A stretch of 62,021 bases of DNA. Source: Verrucomicrobiia bacterium. GTDB taxonomy: Bacteria; Verrucomicrobiota; Verrucomicrobiia; JABWAM01. Made by a program: the position numbers and the translations under genes. The DNA lies in NCBI GenBank assembly GCA_028687435.1, contig JAQUAF010000031.1:1-62021 (forward strand), given 5' to 3'. Position 1 is the stretch's first letter, and every line of letters starts with the position of its first letter. Of this stretch, positions 10,690-19,385 are shown piece by piece. The notes under the pieces were generated by a model. The model did no database searches, was not told the DNA's origin, and was given only the letters and a program-made list of their open reading frames with translations.

Positions 10690-12255
10690 TCAGGCCAGTT
10701 GCAAGTAATACTCGATGGAATCCACGAGCGCCAGCCAGCTGGCTTCAATGATGTTATCCGACACCCCCACGGTGCCCCATTCCCGCTTGCCATCGCTCGA
10801 TTCGATCAGCACCCGAGTCCTGGCGGCCGTGCCATCCTTGGAATCAAGAATACGGACCTTGAAATCCGTCAACCGCACATGCCGGATCGCGGGATAGTGC
10901 CTGCACAGGGCAAGACGCAAAGCGCCGTCCAGGGCATTGACCGGCCCGTCGCCTTCAGCCACCGTGTGGGCAATTTCACCGCCAACGTTCAGTTTCACCG
11001 TTGCCTCGCAAACGCTGGTGTTATGGACTCCGCTTTTGCGCATGGAGACATGGTATTCCACCAGTTGGAAAGCCGGTTTATGGCGGCGCAATTTGCGGTG
11101 CAACAACAGCAAAAAGGAGGCATCCGCCGCTTCAAATTCAAAACCTTGATGTTCCAGGCGCTTGACCTCATTCAACACCTCGTGAACTTCCGGCGCGTCG
11201 GCACGCAATTCCAAACCAAGTTCCCTGGCTTTGAGCAACACGTTGCTGCGGCCTGAAAGCTCGCCGACCAAAACCCGGCGGCGATTGCCCACCACGGAAG
11301 GATCGATGTGCTCGTAGGTGCGCGACGATTTGACAATCGCATTGACGTGAATGCCCCCCTTGTGCGCAAAAGCGGCATCGCCAACATAAGGCGCCCGAGA
11401 ATCAGGACGGAAATTGGCCAGTTCATCCACAAAATGGGAAAGAAGCCGCAGTTTTTTCATGGACGAAACCGGCACAGTGTTCCGTCCCAGCTTCAATTGA
11501 AGGTTGGGAATGACGGTGGTGAGGTTGCAATTTCCCGCGCGTTCGCCATACCCGTTGATGGTGCCTTGAACCTGCACGGCGCCATTCTCCACCGCCGCAA
11601 TGGCGTTGGCCACGGCCAATCCGCCATCATTATGAGCATGAATGCCAACCGGCGTCTCAAACACCGAACAAACCGCCCTGGTGATCGCCCCCACCTCCGA
11701 CGGCAACGACCCGCCGTTGGTGTCACAAAGCACCAGCCATCCGGCGCCGGCCTCCGCGGCCGCGGAAAGGGTGCGCAAGGCATATTCGCTATTGTCCTTG
11801 TAGGCATCAAAGAAATGTTCCGCATCCAGCGCCACCTCGCGCCCATGCCCTTTCAGAAACCGGATGGTGTCCGCGATCATGTTCAGATTTTCCTCCGGAG
11901 TGGTGCGCAAAACCTGGTGGACATGAAAAAGCCATGACTTGGCCACCAGCGTCACCACCGGGGTGCAGGCGTCCAGAAGCATCCGCACCTGTTTGTCCTT
12001 TTTCACCGGAGTATGAGCCCGGCGGGTGGAGCCGAACGCCGCGAGCCTGGCCTGGCAAAAACGATGTTTGCGAACGGCATGGAAAAAGGCCATGTCCTTT
12101 TCGTTGGACCCGGGCCATCCGCCCTCGATATAGGGAATGCCGAAAGCATCGAGCTTTTCGGCAATGCGGAGTTTGTCGGTCACGGAAAAATTAACCCCTT
12201 CCCCCTGCGATCCGTCGCGGAGGGTGGTGTCGTAGAGAAAAGCCTTGGTTTTCAT
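10690..12255 (-). CDS. cimA: (R)-citramalate synthase (LeuA-like)
   Basis: The enzyme condenses acetyl-CoA with pyruvate to citramalate, the first step of the threonine-independent isoleucine route. The 521-residue protein starts with DTTLRDGSQGEGVNFS (9-24), the aldolase-type HMGL-like signature, and has the metal-binding GIHAHNDGGLAVANA (H206, H208). The C-terminal LeuA-type regulatory domain is present. The extended FGSTRR and KSWLFHV blocks are typical of the CimA branch (TIGR00977 type) rather than 2-isopropylmalate synthase. Feedback inhibition by isoleucine is likely from the family. It diverges from the glycosyltransferase gene. Confidence 0.88.
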   Translation of the reverse strand: MKTKAFLYDTTLRDGSQGEGVNFSVTDKLRIAEKLDAFGIPYIEGGWPGSNEKDMAFFHAVRKHRFCQARLAAFGSTRRAHTPVKKDKQVRMLLDACTPVVTLVAKSWLFHVHQVLRTTPEENLNMIADTIRFLKGHGREVALDAEHFFDAYKDNSEYALRTLSAAAEAGAGWLVLCDTNGGSLPSEVGAITRAVCSVFETPVGIHAHNDGGLAVANAIAAVENGAVQVQGTINGYGERAGNCNLTTVIPNLQLKLGRNTVPVSSMKKLRLLSHFVDELANFRPDSRAPYVGDAAFAHKGGIHVNAIVKSSRTYEHIDPSVVGNRRRVLVGELSGRSNVLLKARELGLELRADAPEVHEVLNEVKRLEHQGFEFEAADASFLLLLHRKLRRHKPAFQLVEYHVSMRKSGVHNTSVCEATVKLNVGGEIAHTVAEGDGPVNALDGALRLALCRHYPAIRHVRLTDFKVRILDSKDGTAARTRVLIESSDGKREWGTVGVSDNIIEASWLALVDSIEYYLQLA

Positions 12256-12327
12256 TGGAAGCGCAGCATACTAGGGCATCCGCAGGCCAAGGTCAAACCC
12301 CGGGTAAACCTCGACCTGACCGTTGCC

Positions 12328-13512
12328 ATGAGAATCTTTTATCCCTATCCCGAAGAAATAACCTTCAAGAAAGCGCGTGAGATCCAGACGATCCACACCT
12401 GCCATGCCCTGGCCCAGTGCGGACACGAAGTGATTTTGGGCGTGGCTTACAACGCCGATGTGTCCCGCCAGCGGATTTTCGATTACTTCAACCTGCCTCC
12501 TCTGCCCAATTTGAAGTTTGTCTTCCTTCCCCGTTACATCCGGTTCACCAAAACTTTCGCCGTTTCCTTCCAAGCGGTCTTCCTTCGGGCCCTGAGGGAT
12601 TTCATCTCCGCAAACCGCCAGGACCAGCCCGTGGAACTGATCTACACACGCCACTTGAAGGTGGCCGAGTTTTGCCTTCACGAATTCGCGGACATTCCCC
12701 TGGTATTTGAATCGCACGAAATTTTTTCCCTCGGCCAGGTGGACTCCCCGGACAAATTCCAACGCCTGTTCGACCAGGAAAACTTCGTTTATTCCCATGT
12801 CCAGGGATTGGTGTCCATCTCCAACAATCTCATGGACTATCTGCACAAGCATTTCACCATCCGCTGCCCCATGGTCAAGGCGCCGGATGGAGTGGATCTG
12901 AACCTGTTCGGGCAGTTGAACCCCGCCGAGGCCGATCCGAACCAGATCATCTACACCGGTTCCCTCTTCGGCTGGAAAGGCGTCGATACGGTGATCAAAG
13001 CCATGCGTTATCTGCCCGGCCAGAAACTCTGGATCCTCGGAGGAAGTCCGGGCGAGGTGGCCGAAAAACAACGGCTGACCGCCCGGTGGAAGGTCAGCGG
13101 CCGCTGCGAATTCTTCGGTTACATGTCGCGCACCGATCTGGCCAAACCCCTCGCCAAAGCCTTCATCGGCGTGCTGCCCAACCATCGCGAGGAAATCAGC
13201 GAACGATTCACCTCCCCCTTGAAGCTTTTTGAATACATGGCCGCCGGCAAAGCCGTGGTCGCCAGCGATCTGCCCTCCATCCGGGAAATTCTGGACGAAC
13301 AGACCGCCTTCCTCTGCCCGCCCTCCTCGCCCCGCAGCCTTGCCCAAACCATCCGCAAAATCTATCTCCAGCCTGAACTGACCCGGACCCGGATCGAAAT
13401 GGCGCGCACACGCGCGAAGGAATTCTCATGGAACCGGCGGGCCACGGTGATCAGCTCTTTCATCAGGGAAGTGCTGGACCATCATCGCACGGCAACCCTT
13501 CGCGCCGCCTGA
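12328..13512 (+). CDS. GT4-type glycosyltransferase
   Basis: This 394-residue protein begins MRIFYPYPEEITFKKAREIQT. It has a GT-B fold pattern: an acceptor-side N-domain, then a C-domain with YTGSLFGWKGVDTVIKAM, GYMSRTDLAKPLA and SERFTSPLKLFEYMAAGKAVVASD, the E(x7)E-like donor-site block of family GT4. It moves a sugar from a nucleotide-activated donor to an unknown acceptor in the cytoplasm. The longer frame upstream is rejected because it runs antisense through the 5' end of cimA. The larA-like gene starts 55 nt downstream, so the two may be cotranscribed. Confidence 0.85.
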   Translation: MRIFYPYPEEITFKKAREIQTIHTCHALAQCGHEVILGVAYNADVSRQRIFDYFNLPPLPNLKFVFLPRYIRFTKTFAVSFQAVFLRALRDFISANRQDQPVELIYTRHLKVAEFCLHEFADIPLVFESHEIFSLGQVDSPDKFQRLFDQENFVYSHVQGLVSISNNLMDYLHKHFTIRCPMVKAPDGVDLNLFGQLNPAEADPNQIIYTGSLFGWKGVDTVIKAMRYLPGQKLWILGGSPGEVAEKQRLTARWKVSGRCEFFGYMSRTDLAKPLAKAFIGVLPNHREEISERFTSPLKLFEYMAAGKAVVASDLPSIREILDEQTAFLCPPSSPRSLAQTIRKIYLQPELTRTRIEMARTRAKEFSWNRRATVISSFIREVLDHHRTATLRAA

Positions 13513-13567
13513 TCATGCCCGAATGACCAAATCTTCAGTCTTCATTCCATCAACCTCAATTCATCCC

Positions 13568-14830
13568 ATGAAAGTACAACTCGCTTACGGCCAAGGCTGT
13601 CTGGCCGTGGACATGCCCGATGGCAGAACCTCATTGATCGAACCCTCTCACGCTCCGGGACTGCTGAATGAAAAAGCAGCCGTGTTCGACGCCTTGGATC
13701 ATCCCATCGAATCACCCCCGCTCAAGACCCTGCTCCGGCCGGACAGCAGAATTTGCATCATTTTCACCGACATCACCCGCGCCACTCCAAATGAACGGTT
13801 GATTCCCTGGTTGTTGGAAAAACTCTCCTTTCTGCCCCGCGAACACATCGTCCTGATCAACGCCCTGGGCACTCACCGCCCCAATACCCCGGAGGAACTC
13901 GAAACGATGCTGACGCCGTTCGTGGTTCAGAACTATGAAGTTTTGAATCACGAGGCGGAAGACCCCGAGGAACTGATCCATTTCGGCAGCACCCGCGATG
14001 GCACGCCTGTGCTGATCAACCGGCATGCGGCCGAGGCCGATTTGCGGATCGTCACCGGATTCATCGAACCCCACTTCTTCGCCGGTTTCAGCGGCGGTCC
14101 CAAAGGCATTCTTCCCGGAGTCGCCGGTCTTGAAACCGTGATGAGCAACCATGGCGCACACCCGATCTCCAATCCGCAGGCGGCCTTCGGCATTCTGGAT
14201 GGCAATCCCATCTGGGAGGAAATGCGCGATGTGGCCCTGCGAGTGGGGCCCAGCTTCCTGCTCAATGTCACACTGAACCCGGAAAAACAGATCACCGGCG
14301 TTTTCGCCGGACACATCATCAAGGCCCATCGCGAAGGCGCCGAATTTGTGCGGCGTTCCGCCATGCAAAAGGTGGACCGGCCATTCGAAGTGGTGGTCAC
14401 CACCAACAGCGGATACCCTCTCGACCTGAATCTTTACCAGGGCGTCAAGGGCATGAGCGCCGGCGCCCGCATCCTGCAGCCGGGCGGCGCGTTGATCCTG
14501 GCCGCCGAATGCCGCGAAGGGGTTCCCCCCGACAGCCCCTTCGACAAGCTGCTGCGCCAGGCAAAAAATCCCGCGGAACTCCTGGCCCTCATCACACAGG
14601 CCCGTGAACCGTTCCCCGAACAATGGCAGGCCCATATCCAGGCCCTGATCCAAAATCGGGCCGATGTTTATCTGCACAGTTCATTGCCGCCGGAAATCGT
14701 CCAGGCCACCCATCTCAAACCCTGTCCCGACATCACCCAAACCGTGATGGCGGAACTGGAACGCCGCGGCCCCCAAGCCCGGGTGGCCGTGCTGCCCCAA
14801 GGCCCCCTGACCATTCCTTACCTTGCTTGA
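13568..14830 (+). CDS. LarA-like (nickel-pincer) racemase/epimerase
   Basis: The 420-residue protein matches the LarA/DUF2088 family: TDITRATPNERL, NALGTHRPNTPEEL, GFIEPHFFAGFSGGPKGILPGVAG, and SGYPLDLNLYQGVKGMSAG. These hold the residues that bind the nickel-pincer cofactor and the catalytic histidines in lactate racemase. Many relatives act on other 2-hydroxy acids, including sugar acids, so the lactate assignment is open. No larB, larC or larE is in the window, so the cofactor must be made elsewhere. MKVQLAYGQG is the natural family start; an upstream in-frame ATG adds 15 unrelated residues. Confidence 0.82.
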   Translation: MKVQLAYGQGCLAVDMPDGRTSLIEPSHAPGLLNEKAAVFDALDHPIESPPLKTLLRPDSRICIIFTDITRATPNERLIPWLLEKLSFLPREHIVLINALGTHRPNTPEELETMLTPFVVQNYEVLNHEAEDPEELIHFGSTRDGTPVLINRHAAEADLRIVTGFIEPHFFAGFSGGPKGILPGVAGLETVMSNHGAHPISNPQAAFGILDGNPIWEEMRDVALRVGPSFLLNVTLNPEKQITGVFAGHIIKAHREGAEFVRRSAMQKVDRPFEVVVTTNSGYPLDLNLYQGVKGMSAGARILQPGGALILAAECREGVPPDSPFDKLLRQAKNPAELLALITQAREPFPEQWQAHIQALIQNRADVYLHSSLPPEIVQATHLKPCPDITQTVMAELERRGPQARVAVLPQGPLTIPYLA

Positions 14831-15058
14831 CGCGCCAACAGGCAGGGCAAACGCATAAATCGGGAAAACCATTCACAGCCAGGAAAGCGCCGATGCCTCC
14901 CGGAAGAAGGCAATGGCCATTTCCGGCGTTTTGCGGAACGTCCCTGCATTGATTCATCACAAAAAACCGGCAGTTTTTTCCGACCAACTCCCGATGAATC
15001 ACTACACCCCCTCCATCACGGCGATGGACGACAGAGTCAGCCCGTCTTTAACCAGATC
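14831..15058. other. Intergenic spacer, nothing recognised
   Basis: This gap separates the convergent larA-like and AraR-like genes. I see no hairpin with a T-run and no coding pattern. Confidence 0.4.
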
Positions 15059-16108
15059 TCATTCGGCGCTGCCGCGCCAGACGATTTGGTATTCCATACA
15101 GCTTCCCGGAGGCATCTGCCCCGTGCGGGCGCTGCGGCATAGAATTTCCGCGGCGCGAACCCCGGCCTCGTAAATGGGAATGCGAATCGTGCTCAACGGC
15201 GGTTCCACACTGGCGGCGAAGGGCGCGTCATTGCATCCGGTAATGCTGATGTCTCCCGGCACCTTCAATCCACGAGCCCGCGCGGCGGCGATCATCTGCA
15301 CCGCCAGGGCGTCATCAAAGGCAATCACCGCCGTGGGACGCGGATTCAGCGCAACAATCGCCTCGGCGGCTTCCTTCGCGCGAGGCATTTCGTAGTTGGT
15401 GGGAAAGTCGGCAGCCGGTTCCATTCCGCCTTTCTTGAGCGCTTCGTTCACGCCGGCTTTTTTCAGCCGGTCCGTATGCTCATCATGTCCCGTAAGCATC
15501 GCAAAACGACGATGTCCGCGCTTGATCAGGTGAGTGGTCAATTCCGACATGGCGCGGCGAAGATCCATGACAATGGACGGCCCTTTCAGATCCGAGTCCA
15601 ACACAATGACACAAGGGAGCTTGAATTGTTCCAAAAGGCCGATTTCCTCCTGATCCACCTGCCGGGGAATGACAATCAACCCTCCAATGGCAGTGGCAAA
15701 AGAGGCTGTCCACTCCCGGGGCGAATGGCTGGTGATCACCAGATAAGATCCCACCCCGTTGAGATACGAATTGGCGCCGCGAATCAATTCCATGATGCCC
15801 GGCGAGGATGCCTTCTGGGGTTCCTTCAGCAACAACCCCAGGGGTTTTGCCACCAATCCTTCCGTTGGCCGGGTAAAAGTGCCCTTGCCATGAATCCGAT
15901 AAATCAACCCCTCGTGTTCCAGACGGTCAAGAGCCAGCCGGACCGTGGGACGGCTGATCCCAAAACGGGCGCATAGCTCGTTTTCGCTCGGCATGGGGCG
16001 ATCCGGCAGATGTCTTCCGGCAAGGATCTCCTTGCGAAGAACCTTTTCCACCTTGTCGCGTTGCACCACCCTGCCGTTCCCCCCCCCCGTCTCCACGCGT
16101 TTCCTCAT
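15059..16108 (-). CDS. GntR-HTH/LacI-sensor regulator (AraR-type)
   Basis: An N-terminal winged HTH ([59 protein letters not shown]) is joined to a LacI/periplasmic-binding-type sensor domain (GYYxx-like blocks, [38 protein letters not shown]). This is the AraR architecture: a sugar or sugar acid binds the C-domain and releases DNA. Its promoter carries an inverted repeat, CTTGT-N4-ACAAG, that also lies before the SDR and the glycosidase-like gene, so it probably represses itself and both units. The Met in MRKRV just below the operator is a likely start; GTG a few codons later is an alternative. Confidence 0.82.
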   Translation of the reverse strand: MRKRVETGGGNGRVVQRDKVEKVLRKEILAGRHLPDRPMPSENELCARFGISRPTVRLALDRLEHEGLIYRIHGKGTFTRPTEGLVAKPLGLLLKEPQKASSPGIMELIRGANSYLNGVGSYLVITSHSPREWTASFATAIGGLIVIPRQVDQEEIGLLEQFKLPCVIVLDSDLKGPSIVMDLRRAMSELTTHLIKRGHRRFAMLTGHDEHTDRLKKAGVNEALKKGGMEPAADFPTNYEMPRAKEAAEAIVALNPRPTAVIAFDDALAVQMIAAARARGLKVPGDISITGCNDAPFAASVEPPLSTIRIPIYEAGVRAAEILCRSARTGQMPPGSCMEYQIVWRGSAE

Positions 16109-16146
16109 CTTGTAAAGACAAGAAACCAAAGCTTGTGGTTTGTCAA
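16109..16146 (-). promoter_or_regulatory. Promoter/operator of the AraR-type regulator
   Basis: CTTGTAAAGACAAG (16109-16122) is an inverted repeat with a 4-nt centre. On the minus strand TTGACA (16141-16146) lies 19 nt away from it, so the operator covers the -10/start region. The same layout occurs at 18226-18266 and 21608-21648. Confidence 0.68.
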
Positions 16147-16156
16147 TCGGGAAGCT

Positions 16157-17344
16157 TCAGTGTTTAATGTCGTCTTTCTGAAGCTCAAAATAAGCCATTC
16201 CATCCTTGGGGCGGATATCAGTGAGGGCGCCCGCATAATGTCTCAGATGATGGGGTTGATAAGGATGCCGCCGGAGTTCCTCCTCTTTGAGATCGATTCC
16301 AAGACCCGGCGCATCCGGAACCGGCATGCACCCATTCTTGAGCTGAATCTTTTCAGTCGTGAGGCAATTCCGGTAAGGCACATCGTTGAACATGGTTTCA
16401 AGCAGATAAAAATTCGGCGTGCAGGCGGCCAGTTGAAGCGTGGCGGCATTGGCAACGCTGCCACTGGGGTTGTGGGGACAAAACGGAATGAAATGACATT
16501 CCGCCATGGCGGCAATTTTCCTCATTTCCATGATGCCTCCCGCATGCGACACATCCGGTTGTGCGAAATCCGCGCATTTTCGATTGAAAAAGTCGCGGTA
16601 ATCCCAACGGGTGTAAAGACGTTCCCCCGCGGCAACCGGAACCGGAATTCGTCGTTTCACCTCCGCCAATCCGTCGAGATCCCCCGGCGGAACGGGCTCT
16701 TCAAACCACAACACTTCGAATTCCTCCAGCGCCCGCCCCACCCTCACTGCCGTTGGAATGTTGAAGCGCCCATGACCTTCAATCAGCAGGAAGACTTCCT
16801 TTCCCACCGCGTCCCGGACGGCTGCCACGCAATCCAAGGCTGTCCGAAACTCCATGGGAGTCAAATTGAGATAGGCGGCGCCAAACGGATCCCACTTGAG
16901 CCCCTTGAATCCCATTCCCGCAGCCGCTTTGGCCTTGGCCGCAAATTCCTCCGGAGTTTTCGCTCCGGCAAACCAGGCGTTGGCATAACACGGGATCGTA
17001 TCGCGAACTTTGCCGCCAAGCAATTGATACACCGGAACTCCCAAATCCTTGCCTTTGATATCCCAAAGGGCCATCTCCACGGCGGAAAGAGCGCTCATCA
17101 GAACAACCCCACCCCGCCAATAGGCATCCCGATGCGCGTCGTGCCAGAACGCCTCGATGTCATGGGGATTGCGCCCGGCAAGGTATCGTTCCAATTCCTT
17201 GACCGCCGCCTCCACTGTCAATTCACGGTGTTCCAGCGTTGCCTCGCCCACCCCATAAAGGCCGCTGTCGGTCAGGACCTTCACCAGCACCCAATTGGTG
17301 CGGTAAACGTCACAAATAAAAGTCTCTATCCCGGTCACTTTCAT
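16157..17344 (-). CDS. Enolase-superfamily sugar-acid dehydratase (galactonate-dehydratase-like)
   Basis: The 395-residue protein belongs to the mandelate-racemase subgroup. By spacing, the metal ligands correspond to E189, E215 and E241. H191 (in EGHGRF) and H291 (in CPHNPSG) fit the two catalytic histidines of D-galactonate dehydratase. The first ligand, normally Asp in that enzyme, is Glu here, so the true substrate may be a related sugar acid. GGGAG sits 6 nt before the ATG of MKVTGIETF, deciding the start. It lies 45 nt downstream of the SDR gene and should share its promoter and operator. Confidence 0.8.
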   Translation of the reverse strand: MKVTGIETFICDVYRTNWVLVKVLTDSGLYGVGEATLEHRELTVEAAVKELERYLAGRNPHDIEAFWHDAHRDAYWRGGVVLMSALSAVEMALWDIKGKDLGVPVYQLLGGKVRDTIPCYANAWFAGAKTPEEFAAKAKAAAGMGFKGLKWDPFGAAYLNLTPMEFRTALDCVAAVRDAVGKEVFLLIEGHGRFNIPTAVRVGRALEEFEVLWFEEPVPPGDLDGLAEVKRRIPVPVAAGERLYTRWDYRDFFNRKCADFAQPDVSHAGGIMEMRKIAAMAECHFIPFCPHNPSGSVANAATLQLAACTPNFYLLETMFNDVPYRNCLTTEKIQLKNGCMPVPDAPGLGIDLKEEELRRHPYQPHHLRHYAGALTDIRPKDGMAYFELQKDDIKH

Positions 17345-17389
17345 TTTTTCTCCCTTGAATGGTAAAATATTGAAAAGACATCGCTTCAT

Positions 17390-18190
17390 TCAAACTTCGC
17401 AATCTGGCGGCAACAATTGTGAACTGGCGCCTCCATCCACCACCAATTGAGCGCCCGTGATGCACCGGGCCCGGTCGCCCGCCAAAAAAAGAACCGCTTG
17501 GGCAATGTCTTCTCCTCCGGATTCGGAACCAAGCGGGACATTGGCGCGGCGCCGGACAATATCTCCGGCGGACAAATTCTCCCACCGGCTGGTGCGGATA
17601 TAGCCGGGAACCACCGCATTGACGCGAATATGATAAGGAGCAAGATCAAGAGCCATTGCGCGAGTCAGCGATTCCACCGCCCCTTTGCTTGCGCAATAGG
17701 CCGTCCGGTTTCGAAGCGGCCGGGCAGCCGTGTTAGAACTGACATTGACGATGGCGCCGCCCCCCGATTCCTTCATCCGCCGGGCGGCAAAAAGGGAGCA
17801 AAGGAAACATCCGCGGGCATTCACTGCCAGCACTTGATCCCAAAAGGAAGGACTGCTGGAGAGAAAATTTCCCTCCACTCCCAGATGACAGGCATTATTG
17901 ACCAGCACATCAAGCCCGTGACACACCCCGGCGAAGGACTCCACCATGGTTTTCACCTGCTGTTCATCAGCCAGATCGGCAACCGCGGGATAAACCGCGT
18001 TGAATCCCTCCTCCCGCAATTGAGCCACAGTTTTGGCTACGTTTTCCGGGTTGCCGGAATTGATGCTGACCGCGGCGCCTTCCCGAAGAAACGCCCGGGC
18101 AATGTCCAGTCCAAGATGCCGGGTGGAACCGGTCACCAACACGGCTTTGTCGCGGAATGGGAGAGAGGAATTGCCATTGAAAGAGCTCAT
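17390..18190 (-). CDS. Short-chain dehydrogenase/reductase
   Basis: The 266-residue protein has a classical SDR layout: TGSTRHLG (20-27) as the dinucleotide-binding motif, NNAC near 98, Ser around 151-152, YCASK (Y165, K169) and a C-terminal GAQLVVDGGASS. It probably oxidises or reduces a sugar acid or lactone in the same pathway as the dehydratase that follows it. The promoter carries a perfect copy of the AraR-like operator. The second glycine of the usual TGxxxGxG is replaced by His (TGSTRHLG), common in 3-ketoacyl-reductase-like SDRs. Confidence 0.85.
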   Translation of the reverse strand: MSSFNGNSSLPFRDKAVLVTGSTRHLGLDIARAFLREGAAVSINSGNPENVAKTVAQLREEGFNAVYPAVADLADEQQVKTMVESFAGVCHGLDVLVNNACHLGVEGNFLSSSPSFWDQVLAVNARGCFLCSLFAARRMKESGGGAIVNVSSNTAARPLRNRTAYCASKGAVESLTRAMALDLAPYHIRVNAVVPGYIRTSRWENLSAGDIVRRRANVPLGSESGGEDIAQAVLFLAGDRARCITGAQLVVDGGASSQLLPPDCEV

Positions 18191-18225
18191 AAAAACAAGA
18201 CTGACATTAAAACAGCCCTTTTGCC

Positions 18226-18266
18226 AACTTGTATTTACAAGTTAACATAAAACCACGGTTTGTCAA
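18226..18266 (-). promoter_or_regulatory. Promoter with perfect 18-bp palindromic operator before the SDR gene
   Basis: AACTTGTATTTACAAGTT (18226-18243) is a perfect 8-2-8 palindrome. TTGACA is read on the minus strand at 18261-18266, 17 nt from its edge, so the operator overlaps the expected -10. The surrounding roughly 43 bp are nearly the same as those at 21606-21648. Confidence 0.75.
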
Positions 18267-18477
18267 CAGCGAAAGAATTTTTTCTCAAACGACCATCCAC
18301 ATGGCAACCGTCTGCCGCGCCGTCCGCCCAAGGCGCCGGTGGCAAAACATCAAGATTCCACGGATATCCGGCGACCATCAAGGCTTGACCATACAACCCT
18401 GATTTTCCGCTCCGCCACCTGACCATCCAAAAAAAACAATGATTTCTGAACCTTGGAACGTCCTTGCGCATTATCAA

Positions 18478-18930
18478 TTACCCTCCCCTGCAGACAGGCG
18501 TCTCAACATTGGCACAGTGTTCCGACTGATAATAGACCGCGTCAGCTGTATAATCATGACCATTGGCCATTGTGCTCTTGACGCAAACAAGGCCTCCCCG
18601 TTTGATCCTAAACCGAACTCCCGGAGTTCCTTTGATTCTATACGGCCAGGGGCATAAACCTACCAGGCAGGCCATGACGCTTTTCGCGAGTTCGTAATGC
18701 ACCGATTGCAATGACACGTGACGCCAAAGTTCGGCGCGATTCCGCTCCGCGTCGGCCAGGGAACTGCCTCCGCTGGTCAAACAAAACAACAGTTGCGCCA
18801 CCATCGCCCGGGAAGAAAATCCCACACTGGTGCGTGTTCGAACATCCAACCCCGGGATGCCCTCCAGTTTTTCCCACAACCCGTAACGCTGACACAACGC
18901 ATCAATCAGCAGTTGTCTTCCTGCATTTTA
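18478..18930 (-). pseudogene. IS1380-like transposase remnant
   Basis: The minus-strand frame reads LIDALCQRYGLWEKL, RTRTSVGFSSRAMVAQLLFCLTSGGSSLADAER, which resembles the N-terminus of IS1380-family transposases. It has no start codon in frame, breaks up after about 60 recognisable residues, and is far short of the roughly 450 residues of an intact transposase. A later stretch (KGTPGVRFRIKRGG) may be a further, frame-shifted piece. Between it and the SDR operator (18267-18477) I see nothing else. Confidence 0.5.
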
Positions 18931-19352
18931 GGAGCCGCGCAAAAATTACTTCACATTCTGGCAAAGGCGTCGTGCCGGCAGATGCCATCCACCTTCGCTC
19001 AGAAGCTACGGCGCGACAGGGGCGCGCGGAGGGAGAATATCCCTCGTGGATCTTCGATCCTTCGGCAGGCTCAGGACTTGCCCCTCGGGCAAGCTGACAA
19101 CTTGTCCCGAGCAAAGTCGAGGGAGCAACGCCGCAGATGCCTGCATGCCGCCGCGCCCCTCTGGGCTGGAGGTCTTTGCCCGCTGGTCCGCCAAAGGCGG
19201 ATTGATCGGATATGGGCACCCATGAAGGGGATGCTCGCCCCTCGACTCCCGCTCGGGACGAGTCCTGAGCTTGCCGAAGGGCTCGTCGCTCGCGCCTTGC
19301 CAATCGGGCAAATCCCCTCCAGCAGAATGTGAATTTATTTTTGCGCGGCTCC
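18931..19352. mobile_element. 422-bp MITE-like element with 30-bp terminal inverted repeats
   Basis: The left end (18931-18960, starting GGAGCCGCGCAAAAAT) and right end (19323-19352) match in inverted orientation at 28 of 30 positions. Both are flanked by TTA, a likely 3-bp target duplication. There is no transposase gene inside. The interior is GC-rich and holds an inverted pair of CTTCGGCAGGCTCAGG-type words (family B repeat, about 19057-19130 and 19236-19296). It sits at the broken 5' end of the IS1380-like remnant. Confidence 0.7.
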
Positions 19353-19385
19353 TTACCCACCAACAAGCAACAAAACCCCCTGCTT

